A DNA stretch of 64,000 bases from Virgisporangium aurantiacum (GTDB taxonomy: Bacteria; Actinomycetota; Actinomycetes; Mycobacteriales; Micromonosporaceae), in assembly GCF_016863635.1 (NCBI RefSeq), contig NZ_BOPG01000082.1:44141-108140 (forward strand), written 5' to 3'. Below the pieces are notes generated by a model. That model did no database searches. It saw nothing but the letters and a program-made list of their open reading frames with translations, and was not told the origin of the DNA. The translations under genes were made by a program, and so were the position numbers. Position 1 is the stretch's first letter, and the number at the start of each line of letters is the position of its first letter. Shown piece by piece: positions 32,826 through 40,549 of the stretch.

Positions 32826-33799
32826 CGGTTGTTGGCCATGAGGAACGCGACGCCGAACGCGGCGACCGCGAGGAGCACGTGCGGATAGGAGCTCAGGAAA
32901 CTCCAGATACCCCGCGCCGAGTGGAAGCTGTGCGCGCCCTCGTCGGTCGCCGACTCGAACGGCTGCGGCGGTACGAGCCACTGCGCGAACCACTTCCACG
33001 CCTGGGATCGCGGCGCCGTCGACGATCCGAACTGGACGAACGTCGCCGCCGTGACCGCCAGAGCCGCGATGAGTGTGGCGGTGACGCTCGCGGTCACCAG
33101 CCGCCAGCCCGTACGCCGTCCCGCCACCGACCGCAGTTTCGCGGCGAACAGCACGAAGGCGACCAGCCACACGGCCCAGCTCGTCACCATGCCGTACGGC
33201 TGGTTGCCGAAGTGGTAGGCCATGGTCGACGGGTACGGCACGCCGTTCGGCATCTCGTTGTACAGGGCCAGCCGTTCCAGGCCGAAGCCCAGCCCGACCC
33301 ACCCCGCGACCACCGCGATCAGGCACAGCCCGAGCGTGGTGGGACGGACCCGGCGGGCCGCGAACCGGCGGCCCAGCCACCATCCGGTGACGGCCGCCAG
33401 CAGCACCGGAATCAGCGCCACGGCACCCTGTACGAGACGGGCGCCCAGGTTGCTGTCGTCGATGATCGGACGCTCGCCCTCGGCCATCGACTGGTAGACG
33501 GTCCGCCAGCCCTGATCGGCCAGCGCGAGCACGAGCAGGTAGCCGACGACGGCCGCGACCACGCCGGTGATCCGCTTCCAACCGAGCGGCGGGAGCGTCG
33601 GCTCGCCGCCGGGCCGGGCCAACGCGAGGCTGATGCCGAAGCCGAGCATGAGCCGGGCCCGCCGGAACGTCGACAGGCTGCGGTCGCGCGCGATCGTGCG
33701 GATCTCGGCCGTCCACTCCCGCAGCAGCTCGCCGCGGATCGCGGCCGGCCACCGATCGGCGGCCCGGTGAACCAGCCACAACGACGCCCGGGTCACCAT
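32771..33799 (-). CDS. Polytopic membrane protein paired with PadR regulator
   Basis: A 342-residue protein with an N-terminal amphipathic region (RAADRWPAAIRGELLREWTAEIRTI) and seven or so hydrophobic segments. Its ATG overlaps the 3' end of the padR-type gene by seven bases, so it is in that operon and probably its target. PadR repressors often control membrane proteins or multidrug pumps. The N-terminal region resembles permease-associated prefix domains. I cannot assign a substrate. It sits inside the carbohydrate regulon but on the opposite strand, overlapping the ATPase 3' end. Confidence 0.75.
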   Translation of the reverse strand: MVTRASLWLVHRAADRWPAAIRGELLREWTAEIRTIARDRSLSTFRRARLMLGFGISLALARPGGEPTLPPLGWKRITGVVAAVVGYLLVLALADQGWRTVYQSMAEGERPIIDDSNLGARLVQGAVALIPVLLAAVTGWWLGRRFAARRVRPTTLGLCLIAVVAGWVGLGFGLERLALYNEMPNGVPYPSTMAYHFGNQPYGMVTSWAVWLVAFVLFAAKLRSVAGRRTGWRLVTASVTATLIAALAVTAATFVQFGSSTAPRSQAWKWFAQWLVPPQPFESATDEGAHSFHSARGIWSFLSSYPHVLLAVAAFGVAFLMANNRQAVLANGLGIESSSSRV

Positions 33800-34128
33800 G
33801 CCGGCCCCAATGCCGGCGGGGCTTCGGTCATCGGGGCGACGATCGAGGTCTGCGCCCGCAGTTCGGCCAGGCCGGTGCGGGCCGCCTCGGCGCCCTCCGG
33901 GGTGAGCTGGTAGTAGCGCCGGACCGGCCGGCCGGCGTCGGAGGGATCCTCGTCCTCCCACCGCGCCGTGAGCCAGCCGGCGTTCTGCAGCCGCGTCAGG
34001 ATCGGGTAGAGGGTGCCGCTGGCGATTCCGGTCTGCTGCATGAGCTGCAGCCCGTAGTGCTCGCCCGCCGGATCGGCGAGCAGGGCGGCGAGCACCTTCG
34101 CCACCGGGACGGTCATCTTGACGGTCAT
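33793..34128 (-). CDS. PadR-family transcriptional regulator
   Basis: A 111-residue PadR protein: a winged helix at about 8-85 (HYGLQLMQQTGIASGTLYPILTRLQNAGWL, then RRYYQLTPEGAEAA) and a short C-terminal helix. The Ser-Gly-Thr-Leu-Tyr-Pro turn is the family hallmark. It is the first gene of a two-gene operon with the membrane protein. Two copies of an 11-base repeat lie just upstream and are the likely operator. Confidence 0.92.
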   Translation of the reverse strand: MTVKMTVPVAKVLAALLADPAGEHYGLQLMQQTGIASGTLYPILTRLQNAGWLTARWEDEDPSDAGRPVRRYYQLTPEGAEAARTGLAELRAQTSIVAPMTEAPPALGPAW

Positions 34129-34137
34129 GCCCGGGAC

Positions 34138-34172
34138 TCTACATAGCCCCTCTCGCGGTTGTCTACATAGCC
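34138..34172 (-). promoter_or_regulatory. Direct repeats upstream of padR, likely autoregulatory site
   Basis: TCTACATAGCC occurs at 34138-34148 and again at 34162-34172, 24 bases apart; on the coding strand the unit reads GGCTATGTAGA. Each contains ATGT/ACAT-type half sites like those of PadR operators. The spacing of about two helical turns places both on one face of the DNA. The promoter-proximal copy could also supply the -10 element (TATGTA). Confidence 0.5.
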
Positions 34173-34176
34173 TCGG

Positions 34177-35973
34177 TTACAGCTCGATCAGGACGGCTCC
34201 GGGCTGCGGAATGTCGACCGTGAACTCGCCGTCGCCGGGTAGCGGTTCCGTCGTCAGCGTGTCGGCGGCGCGGAGCGCGGCCCACTGGTCGACGGTCGGC
34301 CAGCCGCGGACCTTCAGCTCCGCGGCGAGCGTCGTGACGTCGCTGTGGTTCCGGTCGAGGCGGGTGACGGTGGCGGTGCGCCCGGCCGCGCCGTCGACGG
34401 TCAGGACCACGCGCCGGGCGAGCGCCGGGTCACCGTCCATCTTGGACTGGTCCAATGTGGACACCCAGACCAGCACCGTGATGCGGCCGTCGTCGTGGCG
34501 GCTGGCCCACGTCTGCACGAGGCCGCCGGCGCCGTCGCCGGTCGCGGTCACCGGCAGTTCGGTGTCGCCGAGTTTCGACAGCATGGACAGTGCGTGGTAG
34601 CGCGGCTTCGCGATGCCGCCGACCGTGATGAGCCCGAAGCCGCCATGCAGCAGGCGCGGCGGGCGGCCCAGTTCCTCGAAGTGGTCGCTCGCCACCCAGT
34701 AGGAGAGCGCGTCGACCCGGCCGGCGGCCGACCGCATGCCGGTCAGCAGGAACGTCGCCGCCGAGGTGCCGTCGTTCACGGGGTTGAAGTGGGTGGGGGT
34801 CACGCCCCACTCCGTCCACAGGATGCGGGCCTCGGGCCGGCCGTACCGGTCGAGCGTGGCGCGGAGGTCGAGCGGCGGGCTGCCGTAGGTGTGTGTGGAG
34901 ACGAAGTCGACCGGCGCACCGCTCGTCGCCGCGTGCGAAAGCAACGCGTCGACCCAACCGGCCGCCGCCGACGACGGTCCGCCGACGGGAATGCGCGGGT
35001 CGACGTCCTTGACCGCCCGCGCGGTGACGTCGTACAGCCGCATCCACTCGTCGCGGGTGCCCGACCAGAACACGTCGAGGTTCGCCTCGTTCCACACCTC
35101 GAAGTCCCACCCGAGCACCTCGTCGCCGTACCGGTCGAGCAGGTGCGCGACGAGCGCGCGCACCAGGTCGCCCCAGCGGTCCCAATCCTTCGGCGGCGAG
35201 ATGACGCCGCGGTACTCGAACACGGTCTGCGACGGATCGCGCGCGAGATCGCGCGGCATGAACCCGATCTCGACGACGGGCCGCAGCCCGGTGGCGATCA
35301 GCATGTCGTACACGCGGTCGACGCCGGTGAAGTCGTGCACCGGCGTGCCGTCGCGCTCGGTGTAGACGCCGAGGTCGTCGTGCAGAATCGAGTGCGCGCG
35401 CACGGTTTCGACGCCCACCTCGTCCCGGATACGCTTGAGCGCGGCGAGCAGTTCGGTGCCGATCTCCCGGCCGCCCGACCGGTCGGTGCAGAGCAGTTGC
35501 GACAGGCGCTCGCTGCCGATCATCGGCTGCCACGGCCGGTGCAGCGGCGTTCCGTTCGCGGTCGCGTCGAGTCCCAAGTGGACGGTCCGGTCGCCGTCCC
35601 CGCGGGACGCGGCGGTGACGGTGGTGCTCAACGGCCCCAGGGCGGTGACCTCGGGGACGGCGGCAACCGCGTACACGTAGGTGACGCCGGGACTGCCGGT
35701 GGTGTCGATGTACCACGTGTCGGGCACCGACAGCACGTCGCCGCCGAGATGGTCGACGGGCGCGAGCCTGGCTTCGGCGCCGGATTCGGCGCGGTGCACG
35801 AGATAGCCGACCGCACCGGGAACCGGTTGCCACGTAAGGCGGACATGCCCGACGCCTTCCGCGGCTTCCAGACCGGCGGGCGCCGGAAGGTCGGGGAGCG
35901 GCGCGCCCGCGATGCTCGATCGCACCCCGATGCGCTGCTCCCAATCGGCCCGGGCAGTGGAATTCTCGGTCAT
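34177..35973 (-). CDS. Glycoside hydrolase family 39-type protein (beta-xylosidase-like)
   Basis: A 598-residue protein with an N-terminal fibronectin-III-like domain (about 28-120) and a clan GH-A catalytic barrel. The acid/base is Glu296 in WNEAN and the nucleophile is Glu388 in LWTEWG, with SAAAGWVDALLSH between them, all typical of GH39. A C-terminal beta domain follows. GH39 includes beta-xylosidases and alpha-iduronidases. No signal peptide, so it acts in the cytoplasm on imported sugars. The ATG at 35973 lies ten bases from an operator identical to that before the GH35 gene, so the LacI protein probably controls both. Confidence 0.85.
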   Translation of the reverse strand: MTENSTARADWEQRIGVRSSIAGAPLPDLPAPAGLEAAEGVGHVRLTWQPVPGAVGYLVHRAESGAEARLAPVDHLGGDVLSVPDTWYIDTTGSPGVTYVYAVAAVPEVTALGPLSTTVTAASRGDGDRTVHLGLDATANGTPLHRPWQPMIGSERLSQLLCTDRSGGREIGTELLAALKRIRDEVGVETVRAHSILHDDLGVYTERDGTPVHDFTGVDRVYDMLIATGLRPVVEIGFMPRDLARDPSQTVFEYRGVISPPKDWDRWGDLVRALVAHLLDRYGDEVLGWDFEVWNEANLDVFWSGTRDEWMRLYDVTARAVKDVDPRIPVGGPSSAAAGWVDALLSHAATSGAPVDFVSTHTYGSPPLDLRATLDRYGRPEARILWTEWGVTPTHFNPVNDGTSAATFLLTGMRSAAGRVDALSYWVASDHFEELGRPPRLLHGGFGLITVGGIAKPRYHALSMLSKLGDTELPVTATGDGAGGLVQTWASRHDDGRITVLVWVSTLDQSKMDGDPALARRVVLTVDGAAGRTATVTRLDRNHSDVTTLAAELKVRGWPTVDQWAALRAADTLTTEPLPGDGEFTVDIPQPGAVLIEL

Positions 35974-35982
35974 CCTGGGACG

Positions 35983-35996
35983 GTAACCGGTTTCTG
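35983..35996. promoter_or_regulatory. LacI-family operator before the GH39-type gene
   Basis: GTAACCGGTTTCTG is identical over 14 bases to the site at 26247-26260, almost 10 kb away. It overlaps the region just before the GH39 ATG, so binding would block transcription start or elongation. The central AACCGGTT is fully self-complementary. Confidence 0.75.
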
Positions 35997-36078
35997 CCCG
36001 GGCCGCCTGTCGAGGAGTTGGCCCTCCGAAGATCCGCTCGCTCGGATACATTGCGGTTGGTGCAACACCCTAACCGGA

Positions 36079-36094
36079 TCGGCCGATCGGCCGA
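36079..36094. promoter_or_regulatory. 16-bp perfect palindrome upstream of MFS gene
   Basis: TCGGCCGATCGGCCGA is self-complementary over 16 bases and is itself a repeat of TCGGCCGA. It lies 43 bases before the MFS start, a usual operator position. The binder is unknown; no regulator gene is adjacent. In GC-rich DNA such palindromes can also arise by chance, hence the modest confidence. Confidence 0.35.
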
Positions 36095-36136
36095 CTTCCC
36101 GGACCCATTTCACCGGTCGGCTCGTATTTCCGAGGG

Positions 36137-37372
36137 ATGAGTGTGTTCGTAAAGACCCCGCGGGTGGGGACCGCCCTGGTGTTCCTCGCCAGCGGCGCGG
36201 TACAGGCGTCGCTGTTCGCGCGCCTCCCGGCCCTTCAGGACGCCTCCGGCGCCGGCACCGCCGCGCTCGGAACCGCGCTGGCCGTGATGGGTGCCGGAAC
36301 CTTTGTGGGAATGTGCACCGCCGCCCGGCACTTCCGCACGTTCGACGATCGCCGGATCGTCGCCGTCGCGTCCACGCTCACCATCGGCGCGCTGCTCGGG
36401 GCGAGCTATGCGTCGTCACCGTGGCAGCTGACGTTCGCGCTGCTCGCGCTGGGCGTCCCCGCGGGCATGTGGGACGCCCGGATGAACGTGCACGCCGCCG
36501 TCGTCGAGCGGCAGGCCGGGCGGCACCTGATGACCGAGTTCCACGGCCTGTGGAGCCTCGGCTGCGTGGTCGGTGCCGGCGTGGGGGTGCTCGCGGCGTC
36601 GCGGGGTTGGCCGGTCCTGCACCAGAGCCTGGTGGTCGGCGGGCTGGCCCTCGCCGCCTGTCTCTTCGGGGTCTCGACCTTCGTCGACCGCGACGACGCG
36701 CCGCCCCGGCCGGTCCCGACGGGCCGCCGCCCGTTCCAGCCCTACCTCGCGCACCTGATCGCGATCATCTTCCTCGGCGCGATCATCGAGGGCGCCGCCG
36801 GCGACTGGCTGGCCGTCCTGCTCGCCGACGAACGGGGGCAGTCGCACGGTGCGGCCGCCTCCGGCTACCTGACCTTCGTGGCGGCGATGGCGGTCGGGCG
36901 GCTCGGCGCCAACCGGCTCTACCGGTTCTACCCCGAGGTGAGTCTCCGGCAGGCGGTACTGCTCGGCACCGGCACCGCCGCCGCCGGCGTCGTGCTGACC
37001 GCGTACGCGCCCGTGGGGATCGCCGTGCATCTCGGCGCGGTGTGCTGGGGCGTCGGGATCTGTGTCGTGTTCCCCGGCGTGCTCAGCGTGGCCGGACGGA
37101 AGTCCGACTCGGGGCGGACCGTGGCGCTGCTGTCGTCGATCGGATACGCGGCCAGCATGGCCGGGCCGATCGGCCTCGGGCTCGCTTCCTCGGCGCTCGC
37201 GCGCCCCGATCTGCGGCTCGCGCTGGCGGTTCTGCTGCCGCTGTGCGCGGCCGTGGCCGTGGCGGTGGCCTGGTGGACGAAGCCCGACTCCGAGCCCGTC
37301 CGGATGGAATCACCACGGCAACCACGCGTGGGTACCCTCGCGTTCGAACCCACCCCCGAAGGCGGACGTTGA
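36137..37372 (+). CDS. MFS transporter
   Basis: A 411-residue, 12-helix protein of the major facilitator superfamily. It lacks the strong RxGRR loop between helices 2 and 3 but has HFRTFDDRRIVAV at that place. MTEFHGLWSLGCVVGAGVGV in helix 5 and SGYLTFVAAMAVGRLGANRLYRF in helix 8 resemble the FucP/YbjJ-like group seen in sugar or drug permeases. Helix patterns are regular. The C-terminal tail overlaps the convergent glycosyltransferase gene by 63 bases. The substrate is unknown; proximity to the sugar regulon is suggestive only. Confidence 0.88.
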   Translation: MSVFVKTPRVGTALVFLASGAVQASLFARLPALQDASGAGTAALGTALAVMGAGTFVGMCTAARHFRTFDDRRIVAVASTLTIGALLGASYASSPWQLTFALLALGVPAGMWDARMNVHAAVVERQAGRHLMTEFHGLWSLGCVVGAGVGVLAASRGWPVLHQSLVVGGLALAACLFGVSTFVDRDDAPPRPVPTGRRPFQPYLAHLIAIIFLGAIIEGAAGDWLAVLLADERGQSHGAAASGYLTFVAAMAVGRLGANRLYRFYPEVSLRQAVLLGTGTAAAGVVLTAYAPVGIAVHLGAVCWGVGICVVFPGVLSVAGRKSDSGRTVALLSSIGYAASMAGPIGLGLASSALARPDLRLALAVLLPLCAAVAVAVAWWTKPDSEPVRMESPRQPRVGTLAFEPTPEGGR

Positions 37373-38458
37373 GACCGGGAGGTCGAACAGCTCCGCCGCC
37401 GACCCGATCGGCAGGCCGAGCGGCAGGTTGGCGCGGAACGTTGCCCAGGTACCGAGATCGTGGCGCCACGCGTCGAGGTAGTGGCGGCACAGTTCCGGGC
37501 TGACGTGCTCGTCGAGTTGCCCGCGGGCCGCCAGCAGCGCCGCGGCGATCTGCTCCGAACCGGGCATGGCGTTCAGTTCGAGCCGTTCGAGGATCCCGTC
37601 GATGAACCGCCGGCGTTGCTCGATGAACCACCGCCAGTAGGCGATGTCGGCGTGCCTGATCCGGCCGCCCCGGTCGAGGATCGCGAACAGTCCCTCCGCC
37701 AACAGGTCGCCGAACTCCTGGCCGCGCGCCCGGTCGGGATCGTCGAACGGGTCGAACCGGTCCTGTACCGCCACCCCGGTGACCGCCACCGGCAGCAGCG
37801 TCGAGTGGTCGAGCAGGAAGAACCAGTCTTCGTTGTAGATCTCCGGGAAGAACGAGTTGACGCGGTCCGAGCCGACCGCGAGGGCACCGGCACCGACGAA
37901 CGTGCCCTGGCGCCCGCCGGTCTCCCGGTTCGCGTGGCACACCACCGAGTTGTCCGGGTAGCCCTCGACCCGCATGCCGACCGCGTCGTGCGTGCGCAGC
38001 AGCCAGGCCGCCCGCCGGAGGTCGGCGGTCTCCGGGATCCGGATGTCGTCGTCGAGGAAGAGGATCCGCCCGAGCCGGGCCATGTACGTCAGGGCCAGCC
38101 CGAGGTTCCGCTTCGCGCTCACGTCGGTCTTCCGGTGGAAGCCCTCGCCGGCGAGCAGGTCGGTGGTGGCCAACTGCGGCAGGCGCTCGCCGAGGTCGGG
38201 CGGCACGTCGACGATGTACTGGTTGCCCCGGTCGTGCTGGCCGATCGCGGCCCGGATCTCCGTGCCCAGGGAGTCGCGGCTCGCGAGCACGAGCAGAACG
38301 CAGTCGAGCTCCCGCGCGAGTTCCGCGGCGTGTTCGCACCGGCTCGCCGACCGGCCGCTCGGCACCACGATCGCGTCGAGGCGGGCCAGCATCCGCGGGC
38401 CGGGAACGACCTTCCGCAGGAGCGGGGAGTGGGCGGTGGGTGCGCACGATGCGGTCAC
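37310..38458 (-). CDS. GT-A-like glycosyltransferase coupled to XRE-type sensor
   Basis: A 382-residue protein without signal or membrane segment. The N-terminal half has a Rossmann-like pattern (LDAIVVPSGRSASRCEHAAELA, then LVLASRDS). RILFLDDDIRI supplies a DxD-type metal site, and a later NEDWFFLLDH recalls the ED catalytic pair of GT2 enzymes. SAKRNLGLALTYM before the DDD motif is also glycosyltransferase-like. Its GTG start overlaps the stop of the upstream XRE gene (GTGA), so the two proteins are made together. Donor and acceptor are unknown. I recall similar pairs in other actinomycetes but have no database check. Confidence 0.72.
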   Translation of the reverse strand: MTASCAPTAHSPLLRKVVPGPRMLARLDAIVVPSGRSASRCEHAAELARELDCVLLVLASRDSLGTEIRAAIGQHDRGNQYIVDVPPDLGERLPQLATTDLLAGEGFHRKTDVSAKRNLGLALTYMARLGRILFLDDDIRIPETADLRRAAWLLRTHDAVGMRVEGYPDNSVVCHANRETGGRQGTFVGAGALAVGSDRVNSFFPEIYNEDWFFLLDHSTLLPVAVTGVAVQDRFDPFDDPDRARGQEFGDLLAEGLFAILDRGGRIRHADIAYWRWFIEQRRRFIDGILERLELNAMPGSEQIAAALLAARGQLDEHVSPELCRHYLDAWRHDLGTWATFRANLPLGLPIGSAAELFDLPVSTSAFGGGFEREGTHAWLPW

Positions 38459-39588
38459 GAACCACCACCGGACGGCGGCCACTCGTGCAGGACGGTGGTG
38501 GGAATCGTCCAGTCCGGTGTGACCGCGTCGCCGTTGGTGGTCACTCTGACCCGCGCGAGCACGCTGAACCGTTCGAACCCGCCGAACCGGTTGTGGATGA
38601 ACCGTTCGTTGCGGTCTCGGAAGCGGACGTCGGTGAGGGCACGAACGGCGCCGAACGTGCCCCGGCCGAACATGCCGCTGCACAGCGTCAGCGTGCGCCG
38701 GGTGTTGTAGGGGTTGACCGACCGGAACACGTGCGCGAGGTCCTCGCGCAGCACCGGCACCCCGTTCTCCTCGACGAGGACGGGCGTGAACCGCTCACCG
38801 GTCGCGCCGTTCTGCACGACCTCGAAGTAGCCGTGGCGGTCCTCGGCCGTACGCGAGCCCGGTAGCAACGGAAGCTGCACCAGGCGGACGATCTCCTCGG
38901 TGAACGGGTTCCAGTCGACGCCGCCCAGCAGCACCAGGTGCGTGGTGTAGTCGTCGGCGTCGAGATCGTCGGCGGTGCGGATGTTGACCGGAATTGTGGG
39001 GTTCACCGCGCGGACATGGCCGAACATCTCGATCAACGCATCGATGTCGGCGTACGTGTAGGACCGCACGTAGTCGGGATCCTTGTTGTCCGTGTACGGC
39101 ATCCGCTCCAGCATCTTGCCGGGTAGGCGGGCGCACACGATCGTGACCGGCCGCCGGTCGGGGAAGTAGTACGGGCCGCCGCCGATCATGTCGCCCGCCG
39201 ATGCCAGCGGCTGCCGGTGCGCGGGCGCCGACTCGGCCTCGGCCGGATCCTCCGAATCGCGCAGCCGGAGGAGTTCCTCGTACAGCTTCTCGCGTTCGGC
39301 CTTCTCGGCCTGGGTCAGCTCGCTCTCGGCCAACAAGCGGGGCCGTTGCCCGGAAACCGAGCGCCGGGTGGCGAAGAAGCCGGCGTATTGCCGGAGGCGG
39401 GTGACGGGCGGCTTGACCGGCCGCTCTCTATTTTCCCAGGACGAGATCAACGACAGGCTCAGTGGACGGTCGGTTCCGAAGGCTTCTGCAAGTTGCGGTT
39501 GGGTTATGCGGAGGTCGGGCCAGTGGCGTTCACGGAGCGACCGCAGGCGCCTCGCCAGTGCCTGCTCAGGCTCGCCAACACCCGACAT
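38455..39588 (-). CDS. XRE-family HTH protein with large C-terminal sensor domain
   Basis: A 377-residue protein. The first 75 residues carry an XRE helix-turn-helix (ITQPQLAEAF...SLSLISSWENRERPVKPP). A charged helical linker (about 90-125) follows, then a 240-residue domain beginning GGGPYYFPDRRPVTIVCARLP. That domain has YTYADIDALIEMFGHVRAVNP, DDYTTHLVLLGGVDWN and RDRNERFIHNRFGGFE, alternating strands and helices with conserved Asp/Asn that suggest nucleotide or sugar binding. I know no name for it. Translationally coupled to the glycosyltransferase. GGAG is nine bases before ATG 39588, and a 14-base palindrome lies just upstream. Confidence 0.75.
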   Translation of the reverse strand: MSGVGEPEQALARRLRSLRERHWPDLRITQPQLAEAFGTDRPLSLSLISSWENRERPVKPPVTRLRQYAGFFATRRSVSGQRPRLLAESELTQAEKAEREKLYEELLRLRDSEDPAEAESAPAHRQPLASAGDMIGGGPYYFPDRRPVTIVCARLPGKMLERMPYTDNKDPDYVRSYTYADIDALIEMFGHVRAVNPTIPVNIRTADDLDADDYTTHLVLLGGVDWNPFTEEIVRLVQLPLLPGSRTAEDRHGYFEVVQNGATGERFTPVLVEENGVPVLREDLAHVFRSVNPYNTRRTLTLCSGMFGRGTFGAVRALTDVRFRDRNERFIHNRFGGFERFSVLARVRVTTNGDAVTPDWTIPTTVLHEWPPSGGGS

Positions 39589-39610
39589 CCGACTTCACTC
39601 CAGGGCCTAC

Positions 39611-39624
39611 TGAACTTCAGTTCA
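39611..39624. promoter_or_regulatory. Palindrome upstream of XRE gene, likely autoregulatory operator
   Basis: TGAACTTCAGTTCA is a six-base inverted repeat with a two-base centre, 22 bases before the XRE start. It is the kind of compact dyad bound by XRE-family dimers. The DNA around it drops sharply in GC content, as expected for a promoter. An outer pair ACTGA/TCAGT also flanks it. Confidence 0.55.
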
Positions 39625-40060
39625 TCGAGTCAGTAAACCACCCAAAGGCCCGAGAACAAAGCAACGTGATTTTCACTCGCGTACGCCAATCGACGGTGCA
39701 CCAGCACGGGTGTTCCGGCTAACGGCCTCGATATCGGAGCGTGCGATCAGGAATCAGTGGATCACGCTGGAACCTGAATATTGTCGATGATCCGACTCGA
39801 TCGACGAGTGGAACTCACACCTTCGGTGAAGTTTGATCGGTCCACCTTGACTTCAGGCGGGCCGACGAATGCACGGAAACACCGGACGATTCGTGTTCCA
39901 CGATGCGGACGACATGATTCCCGCTCACCGTCCTTTCGCAAGTGATCGTTCGAACTGAAATCGGCCACTTCGGTACACCCGAAACCGCAACCCGCCGAAT
40001 ATAAGAAAAGACTCCAGAACTGGCTGTCAGAAGCGTTCTTCAGCGTGCGAATCTGATGGC
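39625..40060. other. Low-GC intergenic region, no convincing gene
   Basis: About 435 bases between the XRE gene and the small membrane-protein gene. Base composition is visibly lower in GC than all neighbours, and no frame shows the high third-position GC of real genes here. A minus-strand frame of 68 codons (39762-39968) exists but lacks coding bias. Small inverted repeats occur (ACTCG/CGAGT near 39788-39802). The region may hold promoters for the two flanking genes, a small RNA, or the scar of a lost gene. Confidence 0.5.
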
Positions 40061-40423
40061 ATGGTTACCGAACGTAACGAGCAGATTCGCAACATGCCAC
40101 GCTTACGGCCGCCACGAACACCGAAGCAGGCCACGATATGGCCGAGTGTCGTCGTGTCGGCAACGGCCATGCCGCTGCTCACCGGCTGCGTCACGGCCTC
40201 CGGCGACGCCGCCGCACCGCTCCGGCCGAACTTCGTCGCGGCCGCCGTCGGTCTTGTGATGGTCTGGGTCTTCATGGTCAAGGCGACCGCCGCCGTCATG
40301 GTCGCCCTCGTGAAGATCAGGCAGGCCCTCTTCGAGTTGGCGGCGGTCGTCGTGTCGTTCCTCGGCGCCGCGGCGATCACCGGCGCCGGCCTCGCGCTCG
40401 TCACCTGGGTGACCCTGAGCTGA
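40061..40423 (+). CDS. Small predicted membrane protein
   Basis: A 120-residue protein with two or three hydrophobic segments: SVVVSATAMPLLTGCVTA near 30-47, FVAAAVGLVMVWVFMV near 58-73 and a C-terminal AAVVVSFLGAAAITGAGLALVTW. Third-position GC is high from about 40130 on, which supports coding, while the first 30 codons are AT-richer; ATG 40094 is an alternative start. No family recognised. The first hydrophobic segment contains LLTGC, which could be read as a lipobox, but the downstream helices argue against a secreted lipoprotein. Confidence 0.55.
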   Translation: MVTERNEQIRNMPRLRPPRTPKQATIWPSVVVSATAMPLLTGCVTASGDAAAPLRPNFVAAAVGLVMVWVFMVKATAAVMVALVKIRQALFELAAVVVSFLGAAAITGAGLALVTWVTLS

Positions 40424-40549
40424 GCCGCCGCGGGTGCCCCCGAGCTGAGGCGGCCGCGCGGCCGGGCGCGCGGCACCTCGGGAAAAGCGATCTTGGACGC
40501 CCAACCGTTGGTCGCCTCGGGACGGCGTCCAAGGTCGCGAGACCCGTAC

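Noticed and set aside
39762..39968. 68-codon minus-strand frame in the low-GC gap
   Set aside because: No third-position GC bias, no ribosome binding site and no recognisable motif.
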